Of a stretch of 64,000 nt of DNA, positions 21,901-33,400 are shown piece after piece. Both the position numbers and the translations under genes were made by a program. The stretch is from Liolophura sinensis (Eukaryota; Mollusca; Polyplacophora; Chitonida; Chitonidae), in NCBI RefSeq assembly GCF_032854445.1, contig NC_088301.1, positions 23,284,226 to 23,348,225 on the forward strand, in the 5' to 3' direction. Each line of letters opens with the position of its first letter. The first letter of the stretch is position 1. Below the pieces are notes generated by a model that saw only the letters and a program-made list of their open reading frames with translations, had not been told where the DNA came from and did not search any database.

Positions 21901-22867
21901 AGTATGCTTTGTGTGTCTTGGTAATGCGTTTCTCTGAAAGTATACTTTATGCATACACTGGAATACTGTGTGATATTTATAGCACATTTGTCATTAAATT
22001 CTAATTACAGTGGTAGTATTCAGGGCAGAATGGACGGAGGGAAGGACGGACGGACAGACGGAGTTTAAACGTATATAGCCCCCTTCCCCCGTACCAGTCA
22101 GGAAGTAGTTGATATATTTCACAAATCCTGACATGTCAAATCTATACACTCCACCAATTCTAACAGCGTAAACTTGAACAGAATTACGATCACCCCGGAC
22201 AGTCATGGGAGTATAAAGTGTTTGCTGTCTGTGTTTGCTGTCGTTTTATAGCTTCTATAATAGTAAATTTCGTGTACTCCGTTGCCTGATTATTCTCGAG
22301 TACATATGCTGTTCTTCTATTGCTCCTACAGTATACCGTTTGCTCTCCGTGGCGTGATATATACCTGTCTAATATGTCAAACTTTATTAATTCTTTAACG
22401 ATAAAAGTGAAGGTTTGAACTGTTACAAGGAAGTTGCGTTTTCCAAATAAGGGGGGACGGGACCCTATAGTTCAACACATTACCGGTATGTGCTCTCCTT
22501 TATGCAGAGTTTGGATCAATTCTGCCCTCAAAGCGAAGTGGTCATGTTCAGTGTTTACCGTAGCGAGGAATCGTGAGGACGCTTCATATAGACATTTCTG
22601 TTATCTGTATACAGCGTGTGTACTGAAGCAACGCAGTATCCTATTGTCGTGACGCGCTCGGTCTCAGAGTATATCCCGTATATGAATGATGTGTTGACTC
22701 GGAATGCTTTAAGGTTTATGATTAATTTTTTTGAATGATTAATTTCTTAAATCTTACACGTACAGATCTGTGTGCAAAATTAAAAAAAAAGGAAACCATT
22801 TAACAGATCTCTGTGTTGGCAAGGATTGAATGCTTGGGGTTTACCGCTGTACATAACAATTTTTCAG

Positions 22868-23030
22868 TCATATGAGGACGAGTGCTGAAGCCACTGAAGT
22901 ATCATCAGTCACATTATACTGACACCGGGCCAAGCAGTCCTGTTTCCTTGCTCTAACCTCTTACTGCCGAGAGCAAGGCGAAGGCAGCAACAAGTACCAT
23001 TTTTAAAGACGTTTTATGATGTTTGTATGT
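22868..23030 (-). mobile_element. SINE B, second inverted copy, unit 1
   Basis: Minus strand 'TACTTGTTGCTGCCTTCGCC' and 'GGTGTCAGTATAATGTGACT'. Counterpart at 44988-45130. Confidence 0.7.
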
Positions 23031-23044
23031 GGATAACACATTTC

Positions 23045-23090
23045 TGTGTTGAATGAAACAACACAAGTCGTTGTGTTAGAGTTCAACACA
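23045..23090. repeat. Short perfect-stem hairpin, unit 1
   Basis: TGTGTTGAA...CAACACAA GTCG TTGTGTT...TTCAACACA folds into two stacked stems. Conserved at 45165-45210. Probably the core of a small foldback element. Confidence 0.55.
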
Positions 23091-24790
23091 TATGATTTTT
23101 GTGTATCCACTAGATTTAATAGACTTATAGCATTACAAAATAGCGAATCATTGTGTAAACAGGTAATTCAATGGTGACGTAACAAACTTCGACAAAGCCA
23201 CATTTGTCAGATCTTACAAAGGGCTTCTAGTGACAGTAAAACAGTTTCTGAGACAAAAACATACATTCCTCAGATATCCAAAATTGCTTAGCATTTCAGC
23301 ATTTCTTAGCATTTTCACCTCACATTTCAGAATGGCTGTATCACATTTATGGTGTTATTAAGGTGCACACGTAACAGAAGGGAAACATAACAGTACAAGA
23401 TAACCAGAACAATTAATTTCAGTCATTTACATGCACAGAGCTGTTTTACCCAGATTTATGTATATATATGAAAAATATGAAAAAAAAATAGAAGCGCCTT
23501 CTCAACTTTTTACATTCTGTTATATTCCAACTGCAGTTTCAAACTTCATGTTACATGTATTTTCAAGGAATATGAATATGAATGTCCACAGGGATCTTTA
23601 CATAGCATATGTGTTACCAGTAACTAAGGAACATGTTACGTACATGTCAAAACAGGCAGTGGTTTAGTTACATGGCATAATACATGGATAAATTGTTGCT
23701 GGGAACAAGTTCGTAATTTATAAAGCTGTTAAGTAGCGAACAATAGAAAAATCAGTACTTAATAGTGTCTAATATGACGTAATCATATGAGAGTGCTGTA
23801 TATGTTGTATTCATTGACCAGAAATAGACCAGAGGAACGGTCCGTGGCCTATGTTGGTAAAAATCGCTTGTCTTCCAATTGCTAGAACACACGTTTTATG
23901 GCCAGGGAATTTGTCATGAGTGTGCCATGGACATTTCTATATACACCTACAGACATATAACAGTTGCAAAGGCTTATTTTTCGTGTTGTTGTACACTAAC
24001 GTCGTATATATCAGTTTATTATATCACTTAGTTTTTGGCATACATTCCCTCATCTCTGAATTTTAGGCATAATATTCTTCGTTTCACATTACAAGCATTT
24101 ATGGTGAGTATGTTGAATCTGGCCATGGGCTATATCAGTTCTGTTTTTACGCTCTACATGTACATGTACAGAGAGAGAGAGAGAGCTACTCGCATATTCT
24201 GAGTGCGAAGGAAAACACCAATCAGATAAATAAATAAATAAATCTGTTGATGGTCTTACCTTACCAACTGCTGGGACTTTTGCAGTGGCACTGTTCTTGT
24301 CTCTGATTGTTCATATAGCCTACAACTGCCAGACTGCAGCAGTTCTACTCTGCATATCCGACTGCATATGTAATACACCGCAATGGCGTTATACGAGCTT
24401 TCTGGTTTCAACGGTTTTAGTTTTGCAGATATTGCAAATAATTCCACCTTTACGTAACGTATTGCGCAGCTCATAACTATTGATCTAACAAATACACATA
24501 GCAAAACAGCCACGCTGAGAGCAAAGCTGTAAAAATCCTGACTAGTCCTGAGAATGATAATTGTGAGGGTCATATTTCACTGTTTACATAATGACGGCTT
24601 ACCCCGGCTCACCTATACAACTAAAGGTTATCGTAAATAGTATATCAGGTCACTTACAACACCCTGGGTTATTCTGATTGGCGATGGAGGTAGGGGTGAT
24701 TATGATTGGTGGACAGAGCGAGCACGTACGATGACATCATGGTGTGACGTCAGAGGGCTTGGTATGACTTTATGGTGTTTGATTATAGAA
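23091..24790. other. Spacer up to the Polinton fossil, unit 1
   Basis: AT-rich. Contains a SINE-like fragment at about 23830-23935 ending in 'GGCCAGGGAATTTGTCATGA', a (GA)n run near 24172 and (AAAT)n near 24230. A minus-strand frame with a hydrophobic stretch (24256-24573) is not kept in frame in unit 2 and is not called a gene. Confidence 0.4.
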
Positions 24791-27700
24791 AGCGATGCAC
24801 AGACTCGTCACTTGCCCTTTTTGCTTTGCACAATGCTGTCTTACATCCCCGTTTCACCATGCCGCGAAACAAGACCAAACACGCGAGACAGTTCCTCTGT
24901 GTGAACAAAGACTTCGGTACGACACAACGCTGATGAGAAGGAGGCTAACTTTACACACGTTTTGCCGGCGTATCCGTCTTGACTGACTCTTTGATCCTTT
25001 TGCTGGAGGCTCTGGCTATGGTAGGACAATGTCTTCCCCACCGACACCTCAGAGTATCGACACCATTAGCGCTACCCATGCCTCCATTCTTACCGCTATC
25101 AACCCCCATCGGCAGTGCTGGCAGCAGAACGGCAACCACGCCACCTCCGAGGCCTCCCCTGTATATAATTACTGTTCTTGTTGTTTTTGGTCATGTTCAC
25201 TTAAGTTGGCAATGTGTACCACACCTGGTGACTAGGGACATTTTACAATTTTTCTTGTTAAAACGGGTGGAAGATAACACCGCCACCACTACTCACCAAT
25301 GAATCAACCAAGGGGACACTGTCTCCACTTTGAACATGGAATATTGCGACGGTGTGCATATCGGTAACACCTGTATCGTCAATATCCACCATTACATGAA
25401 TGACCTATTGAACTTCGACGGCAAACAGAACCTTGTGATTGTTTTTCTTTTTGTTTGAAACGTTCACCAAGTGAACTTGCACTTAACTTTGACCACACAT
25501 TTTAACTTTGACCTCGTACTGAACTCTGCTGATCCATGATGAGTGATTCGTTTTTCGTGATTAGTTTCTCCAGTTCCTGTAGTTTGTTTTATTATACGCA
25601 AGAAAAAAATTGAAACATATAAGAAGCTGAGTTTGTTGTTGTTGCTGCTGTTAACAGATATGCCCATATGTTCCGGGGTAGTAATTTTGATTGATGGATT
25701 GACTGGTGGATAGGTGTGTTCCACGGGTGGTTCTTACTTCGGGTTAGCTTGTGGATTAGGAGGTTTTGTGGTCAAACTCACATCAGATACTTTGTGTCAA
25801 GCAGGTGTGGTCATTACCTATCCAGCCAGAGAGAGGTGAAGACGTTCGTCATTATGAAGTCAACTGCTTTAGGATGGGAGATTTAGTTAGCATTATCACG
25901 GATCTCAAAGGGTACAAACGCGTGGTACCTGCCATGTTTGAAGACGGTCGCGTGAACAAGGGTGGGTTCAACGTTGTCCGTGTGTTCATGAAATATATAT
26001 GTAACCGTGTGGAGGATCTTAATCCCATCCTCAACTACTATTGCTACACCCTTCTACCAAATCTGGTTGTCCTCCAACGTCCAAGCGACCCATCACCAAG
26101 GCCGCAGCACGCCACCCAACGTGAGGCATCTCCCACGTTCTCCCCTTCCGTGGTGGTCCACTCCCTAGCCCTCTGTATCACGTACGCTGTCTTCTGTTTG
26201 TGGACGGCACGGTACGGTATAAAATAACAGTGACAGCCGTGCCTATACAGTGTTCTCCAGCCCAGTTCAGCCGTCACGACCCGTCGTCAGCGTTCACGCA
26301 CCACCCGAGTGAGAGTTCGAACTCTCACCCTGTTACCGTCCTACACTAATTGTACTACCAGCTGTACTATCTGCTGAATCGCCTAGAGAGGAGCCATTAA
26401 CCCAGGCGGCACATGAGCATGGACTCGGATGAAGGCCTGTCTAGCCAAACTGGAGATGTAGACGACTGGAGGATATGTGCCTTTGCCAAATACAACGAGT
26501 ATCGCTACCTGTTGACGCGTATAGACATTCTTTCTAAATACACTTGGGTGGTGCCCTTCCGCACCAAGACTGGAGCTAATCTCATCGACGCAATTAAGAC
26601 CATCTTCAGAAGCGGGTGTACCGCCTTGTTCCTGTAAACGGACGAGGGAAAAGGATTTCTCAGTACGTCCATTCCAGCATTTTAAAGGAGAAGAGGGGTG
26701 TTCTTCTTCCATAACCTTGGTGATCGAATGGTTTAATCGCACGTTTGAAGGGCGCATGTACAAACACTCCAAGACCAACAACACACGACCTTACCTGGAC
26801 GTCTTGTCCGCCTTAACTCGCTGGTACAATCGAGTCAACCATCGCAGTATCCGTGGAGCACCCATTATCGTCACAACAAGAACGAAAACGAAGTTCCTAC
26901 TTGGTTATAGTCCCACCAGCTCTCGGCACGGTTGGCTTTACCGCTATGACGTGGGAGATCTCGTCAAGGGGATTTTCATGAAATACTACATCCCCAACTG
27001 GAGTCAAGAAGTCATCCGCATTCTTCGGCGCCATCACAAGAAACCTGCGGTCTAAGCGTTGGAAAACTTCAAAGGGGAGCGGTTGGGGGGGGGGGGGGTG
27101 CATTTTAAGATTTATTTATTTATTTATTTGATTGGTGTTTTACGCCGTACTCAAGAATATTTCACTTATACGACGGGGGAGGAAACCGGGCAGAGCCCGG
27201 AGAAATCCCACGACCATCCGCGGATTGCTGGAAACCGTACTCATCCAAGAACAGTCTGCTGTGCTAGTCTTTCAAGATCAATTGAGCAGGACGTTGCTCC
27301 ATGCGTTTCAATCGCGGAGGGCGATCCGGTAGCACCCGAAATATTTATGGTTGCATGCTATGTGGCAACAATCGGGACGCCTCTGTCACGTAATTGGCCT
27401 AACGTAAGTCCGTTTCCAATAAGCATAGTTTACATACTCTCCTGGTCCGACGTTGCAGGACCCTGCTGTAGCGTTCCGATGTTATCTTCAGTAAAACAGT
27501 TGACTTGTTCGAACTATCAGAAGTCTGTTCAATTATTCAACTCCCGGAGCACCCAAAGCGACGAAACAGCCTCCATCAACGACAAGCTAATCAGAGCCTC
27601 TACCAACATGTACCCCTATCGGGCGTACCTCGAGACTCTGCTGACCTACTTCAATAAGGCCATTAGACACCCACTTTGTGGTTTTTGGTATGGGGACACG

Positions 27701-27830
27701 CCCGTTCAGATGGACACCACGGGCAACAGGGTTTAGGAAACGGCGAGCCCTTGCATGGGAGCAAGTCGATCGTATTCCTGCATAAATCGGGATCCTGCTG
27801 GTAGATTAAGCATCCCCGGGGCGTGGTTCC
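24790..27830 (+). mobile_element. Polinton/Maverick fossil, unit 1 copy (broken)
   Basis: A decayed Polinton, plus strand. Recognised parts: an integrase-like region (about 26400-27055) with the retroviral-type core signatures YRYLLTRIDILSKYTWVVPF and a 'NHRSI...GDLV.....YIPNWSQEV' tail typical of Polinton integrases; and a fragment of the Polinton major capsid protein (F54H12.2-like family, about 27560-27800; MYPYRAYLETLLTYF, WYGDTPVQMDTT). Other open pieces (about 25030-26225) are probably from the same element but not identified. Several breaks; clearly not intact. No terminal inverted repeats were identified, so both ends are approximate. It is interrupted by a SINE at 27111. It predates the large duplication because unit 2 has the same copy. 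Confidence 0.75.
27111..27236 (+). mobile_element. SINE A inserted in the Polinton fossil, unit 1
   Basis: (TTTA)n tail then 'GATTGGTGTTTTACGCCGTA' and 'CGGGCAGAGCCCGG'. A poly-G run (27086-27098) lies just before it. Same insertion in unit 2. Confidence 0.8.
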
Positions 27831-28261
27831 TTTGCATTGTTTTAATGTGATTGCATGTGAAATGTGATGACAAAGCATTTTCAATATTTCTAGACCAGTG
27901 ACTTCTAACAAATTGCAGTTAACATCCCTGCATTTTTTTTACATAATTCTGCTTAAATCATGTTGCTAGGGTGCGTGTAAAATTCTACCATTTATGCACT
28001 TACATGAACAATTAGAATAAAACCCTGACTGAGGTAAACTGACAGGAGGGCGTATTTCGCCAGTTACTTGTATACACTGTGTTTGATTTACAAGTAGACA
28101 TCGGTACCCAAGCCCCCATAATTAATGTACGTGTGTACATGTCAGCACGTGTATAGCTAATATATCCACCTCTTAGCTTATGTAGTGAGAAGTAAAAGCA
28201 ACAGTTTTCTCCTGTCCTGAAAACATGAATTTTTTTGGTTTTCATTGTATACTGAATCACA
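27831..28261. other. Unassigned, right end of unit 1
   Basis: Matches 50330-50778 in unit 2. No gene seen. Confidence 0.45.
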
Positions 28262-28585
28262 GGCTTACACTTTCGGCCGGGGTCTTACTGCATTACTCTG
28301 CAATACTCTGCATTACTCTGGCTTCTTCTCCACCACTTATATCACAGGCTTACACTTTGTGGCGATGGTTTACTGCATTACTCCGGCTCCTTCCCCATGA
28401 CTTACATCACGGGCTTACACTTTGTGGCGGTGGTTTATTGCGTTACTCCGGTTTCTTTCTCATTACTTCCATCACTGGCTTAAATTTTGTGGCAGTGGTT
28501 TACTATATTCCCCCGGTTTCTTTCTCATTACTTGCATCAATGGCTTACACTTTGTGGAGGTGGTTTACTGCATTACTCCCGCTTA
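28262..28585. repeat. Boundary minisatellite, unit 1/2, left block
   Basis: About five copies of the 'GGCTTACACTTTGTGGCGG...GGTTTACTGCATTACTCC' repeat, period about 60-65 bp. Confidence 0.85.
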
Positions 28586-28665
28586 GACGTTGGCGCGGTT
28601 TCCGAAGAGTTTATAATAATAAAATATAAAAAAATTTTTTAAATAATATAAATTTACAATAAGGG

Positions 28666-28803
28666 TATGTAATTCGTAACCCTCGATATCAAATTTATTA
28701 AACTCGAATAGTAGTTTTCATTTGTTCCTCGCAGGAGGCTCGGAACAAATTAAAACTGCTACTCTCGTTAATAAATTTGATATAGAGGGTCACGAATTAC
28801 ATA
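28666..28803. repeat. Foldback (palindromic) element at unit 1/2 boundary
   Basis: Two ~60 bp arms, near-perfect inverted repeats ('TATGTAATTCGTAACCCTC' ... inverted 'GAGGGTCACGAATTACATA'), around a ~12 nt loop 'TCGCAGGAGGCT'. It sits inside the boundary minisatellite. A sister copy is at 51397-51542. MITE-like; a transcript would make a long hairpin. Confidence 0.8.
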
Positions 28804-28811
28804 TTCTCTGT

Positions 28812-28963
28812 GGCTTACACTTTGTGGCGGCGGCTCACTGCATTACTCCGGTTTCTTTCTCGTCACTTATACCACTGGCTTACATTTTGTGGTTGTGATT
28901 TACTGTATTAACTCTAACTTCCTCCTCATCATGTACATCACTGGCTTACACTTTGTGGAACCA
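28812..28963. repeat. Boundary minisatellite, unit 1/2, right block
   Basis: Continuation of the same repeat on the other side of the foldback element; the array was split by it. Confidence 0.8.
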
Positions 28964-29130
28964 GCCCCGATTTTGGTAGAGGTTCCACTTCGCGTCCGGT
29001 AGATCCAGGGGGCAAAAATATAACAGCCGAAAAACAGGGCCTGTTTCCCCTCTGGATTTCCACTCCTAAACAACCCGCCAATGTAACTCAGCTTCAGGGG
29101 GAACAACTCTCCCGGCCTTATATTAGACAT
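28964..29130 (+). mobile_element. tRNA-like SINE-type segment before unit 2
   Basis: Starts 'GGAACCAGCCCCGATTTTGG' with 'GGTAGAGGTTCCACTTCGCG'. Same segment before unit 3 (51700-51872) and a diverged form at 8476. Confidence 0.4.
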
Positions 29131-30090
29131 GGATTACATGCGGTGTAGGGGAGATAACTTTAACAGGCATTGTCGCAATGTAGATAATATCAGTTAATAT
29201 TAGTAAATATTATTAACAATATTTGTACTGATAGTATGGTCACTTAACAGAAATTATGAGTGTATTATTCCGCAATCAGAATCATTCCCTTCTTAGTCGG
29301 GTGGACCAGAATCGGATTCGGCAAAACACCTGGAAACTTTGGAAATTTTTGTAAATTCTCCCTTGGTACTTAACATCTTAGAGGACACAAGTACAGGATT
29401 GTCCGCATATTGTGTGATCCCCGTGAGGTGTCCTGGTGTCTTTCGCATGGTGTAGTCTTACAGTACCGTGCATGCCACCAACCCTCTACAAGTAGATACT
29501 TTATGACAGGCATAACGTTGAAAGTGACGGTGAGCATTATTGCCCACATACAGAAAAGGTCAAGCTCGCACACTGTTCATCTTTTTCTTTTTTTTAATGG
29601 GTAATTTGGTCTCAAAATCTTTGTGGAATGACCCAAAGGCTTTATGCATGATAAGGGTAGCGTATCTCTTAAATTAATCATACAGATTCAAATTACAATA
29701 ATTTTCACAATCCAGCAATAATTATCCAAAATGAATAAAAACTTCAGAAGCTTGGAATATTGATGTCAAAATTTTTTATATATTATCAGCAATATCAAAC
29801 GATGTACCACGCACACAAAAGAAACTCAGTCTGAAATTTCTTAGAAATATTTCAAAACATGTACAAAAATAAGTTCATATGGCAAAATATGTATTGACAC
29901 AGGTTAAACGTACATGTAAATGTAGGCCAAAGCCTGAAAAAGTATCCAGTACATTGTAAAGAGTAAGCTGCATTAACGACGATTCTAAGGAGAAACTCTC
30001 TATGACGCGAGCTCTTGTTGGAACTCCTTCAGAAAATACTATTACAACACAGCAGCGTCAAGCTGTTGACTTACTCTAACAAATAACAGC
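29080..30090. repeat. Paralogous segment A, unit 2 (3' of coiled-coil gene)
   Basis: Aligns along its length, at lower identity, with segment B at 38150-39215: same order of 'CTTCAGGGGGAACA', 'ATTCCCTTCTTA', 'ATGGTGTAGT', 'TCATATGGCAAAATAT', 'TGTAAATG' and 'TAAGCTGCATTAA' blocks. No gene in it. Confidence 0.65.
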
Positions 30091-30421
30091 TGTTCCTAGC
30101 ACAACAAACTGAATTCAGTGAAACCGTTTAGGGTTGCGTATCGCAATAATTATGATATTGGTATCAACACATTCACAACATTAGACAAAAACGTTTACAT
30201 CAGAAAATGTTTTGGGAAATGCTATACGTCAACGGAAAGGTCCATCACTACATGTGTGTTATCGTCACCATAGTAACTACCGTACACGTAATAAATGCCT
30301 ATGTTTTGGTAAATCCTTAATTCGAGCAAACAAAATTGACTGGAAATTAATCGTGGCATAAACCATGTGTAATATTCTCTCATTTAACCAGCCTTCAATA
30401 TGCCCGCATGCATACAGTCAT

Positions 30422-33400
30422 TTAATTTTCCCCGGAACTAGGTGTTACCCGGTTTCGACCCTTTAACCTGCAGATGAGCTTCTGACATTTTCGCTTGATA
30501 GACTGAATGGGTGATTGCTTTCTGGATTTGCTCGCTTCTCCGTCAGACCTCCTTTTCCTACCATTCAACATCCGGCCAATGAATTTATGGAAGCCACTTC
30601 CATCTTTAGATGCCACCTCCACTTGTAGCGATGCTGGATGATGTCTTGCTGAGGTGTTAGGCATGACAGGCAAAAAAGCCTCTTGCTTTGACCTCTTCCA
30701 TTCTTCTACTGGTTTGTCAGAACTGTTCTGGTTTACATTATCCGTAAAGACATCCAACTTATTATCCAGCATTTTGTCCAACTTTCTGGTGACCTGCAGT
30801 GACATTTCTCTCGCCATTTCTGCCTCCAGCCTGGCACAGGCATCCTTCAGACGCTGACTGCGGTACATCTTGATGGTGTACTTCAGCTTTAGATCTGCCA
30901 TGTCTCTGTTCTGTCGTTTCACCGCCTCGCGCACTTCGTCGTTCCTGGCAGAGATTCCGGTTATTTTTGCCATTGCTTTGTCGGTTTCCTTCTTGACATC
31001 TGCCCAGTTTCTCCTCAGGTGTTCCAAATACCTATAAGAGAATAAATCATGAGCGAACGTTAAAAATAAGGGAGACTCTGTAACTGGAATAAAGTCAATG
31101 TGAATGGTAACATGCAATAAGGATATTAATTAATTCACATTTCTGTTACATTTTGTTAAATAGTTCTTTAGACCGGAGTTTGTAACGAAATACAAGGGTA
31201 AAAAGGAACAGACAAACAGAGGGACACTGGTGCAACGAAAATTGAAGTAGAATGAGTGTGGTGGGTGTGGAGGGTGGGGTGGGGGTTGGGTAGTGGTTCG
31301 GTGACTAAAATGATGATCGGTGTCACTATAGAAGTAACTTATACAACTGAGACAGAGTGGTTTAACATGCGAAAAAAGAAGAACTTTCTTTCAAAAGTGA
31401 GATAAAATTGAATTCAGCTCAAAACCTGAATATTTACACCAGAAGACGAAGATCAAAGGACCGACACATACAGCTCTACTTAAAAGCAGTACTTGTAACT
31501 GAAATACAAAACATTTCAACAAGAAATCCTCAAATTTAAAAGATTATACGGTTTCACAGCTTTAATTTTTAGGTTCATTAGATCATGAATTAGGTGCCTT
31601 CAGTAAATTTATCTAAATAAATCTGTATTATACTTGAAAGCACCAACAACAAATAAATAAAGCAATTACAAATACGTGTACAAGACAAAACCGTACCTTT
31701 CATCCTCCATCTGATGATATCTTAACTCTGCTGTTCTCTTAGTTTCACGAAGAAGTTTTTCTGCTAGTTGCAGTTTTAGTTCTTCCATAGAGGCCTTGAT
31801 ATTTCCTGAAACAAATTTTTCTTTCAGTTTTGTACCACAAAGAAACATATTACCAAATAATGATATTAAACCTATTTTAACATATTCTATATCAGGTGAG
31901 GACTTCGAAAATTACCGACATCTACTGTACTGCGAATTTAACTGAATTAATAAGACTTAGTTGATGCGTCCTTTCAGAAAGCGGAGTGTTACGTTGCAGT
32001 AAGTTATTCACTAAGAAAATTTGTGTAAACGCAATTCGTGGACACAAAAATCCATTATCTTGGAGTCAGTAATTTCCAAACATAATCTGTTGTTTTGACC
32101 ACACCACCCCAAAAGCTGAAGTCATTTCTAAAAAGATGAAATTTGAAATTTTTCAAAACAAATTTTAAAAAAAGTTGACAGAAGTTATTCACCAACCTTT
32201 CTCCTCTTGCGTGATGGGTGTGGCGGGTTTTAGTGCAGCATGGATTTTCGGTAGAGGGAACTTCGTGTTAACTGAAGGTTAAATAAAAAGTATTTAGAGA
32301 ATCTAAACAAAGTGATCTTACTTTCGTTGAAAACAATTTAAATGAAATGATCAACATAATTATCATTTCTGACACCATGTCTCTCTGCTGCAGAAATAGT
32401 TCGAATACTCACACCCATCATTATCCATGAAAAAAAACTTAATTTAAAACAGACAGAAAACAACAAAATAACATAACATTTATATCATGTATCAACTAGA
32501 AATCGGTTACAAATGAATCACCTAGGTTATGTCTGACGTTAAAGATTTTCTGTCTGAGCTCTCCATTTCTTCCTTGGTTGGCCAGCGGTGGGAGACGAAG
32601 TGGAAGTAAATCCATGTTGAGAGTTTCCTGGACTTTAGCTAGTTTAGGAATTTAGAAACAAAAAACAGACCCCATAAAGAAACTGTAATAATGGCTGTCG
32701 TACATTTCGACACAAAATCTCTAAAACTACGTGTTTATGCAACACACAAATGCTCAAAGCATAGAAATTCTTCGCTACTTTAGTCAATATTTTCAAATCT
32801 GTATATTTAAATTTCAACCTCGACAAAGATTCTGACACTTGCAATAAAATAAATCAGAAATTTATTCGTTGATTGTTCAGTTAAAAAATAAATTAGATAT
32901 GGCTTATTAACCAACCTGTCTGCTGCATTGAGGGTTTTGATGTGACATGGGTTCTCGGAAGGCTGATAGTTGTGTCAACTGAAGGTTGAAAAAAAATAGG
33001 TATTAAACAGAAACAAAGTGGTATTACATGTTCTCTCGTTGAAAACAAACTGATTAACATCCATGATCCATCACAATTTGCCTTTTCTGAGAAGGATGTT
33101 CAAATGCTCTCTGAGTCTCTGGTTGTAGCCCTTGTACATTTATATCAGGTATCACTAAAAGGTTAAAAGCAAATCACCTATGTCATGTTTGACGTTGAAG
33201 GTCTTCTGTCTGAAGTCTTCATTTCTTCTTGGTTTGGCCACCGGTGGAAGACAAAAGGAAAGCTTTACACCCGTGTTGGAAATTTGCTGGTCTTTAGTCA
33301 GTTTAGAAACTGAAAAGCGAAAAGTAAAACAGACGCCTTAAAAAAATTAATATACGAAAATATGTTCATATAGCCAGCCGTCATCTGTGAAAAATAATGT

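Larger units (their letters stand above)
9757..28960. repeat. Large tandem unit 1
   Basis: First of three direct copies. Corresponding landmarks in units 1 and 2 are about 19.65 kb apart (coiled-coil stop 10773 and 30422; H2A stop 15826 and 35477). Content: coiled-coil gene, H2A variant, truncated DUF229 gene and Polinton fossil. It lacks 2,468 bp that units 2 and 3 carry in the DUF229 region. The right end is set at the boundary minisatellite and is approximate. Confidence 0.9.

Noticed and set aside
22000-22200. Possible LTR or retroviral element near SINE clusters
   Set aside because: No long terminal repeats, primer-binding site or pol motifs were found anywhere in the window. The only integrase-like pieces fit Polintons.
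21994-22206. 70-codon minus-strand frame (RGDRNSVQVYAVRIGGVYRF), kept in unit 2
   Set aside because: The C-terminal half is a CCGTCCGTCC-type simple repeat. No known domain; too short to support a gene without transcripts.
24256-24573. Minus-strand frame with a hydrophobic stretch, related to 46684-46917
   Set aside because: The two copies do not keep the same frame or length, so coding constraint is not supported.
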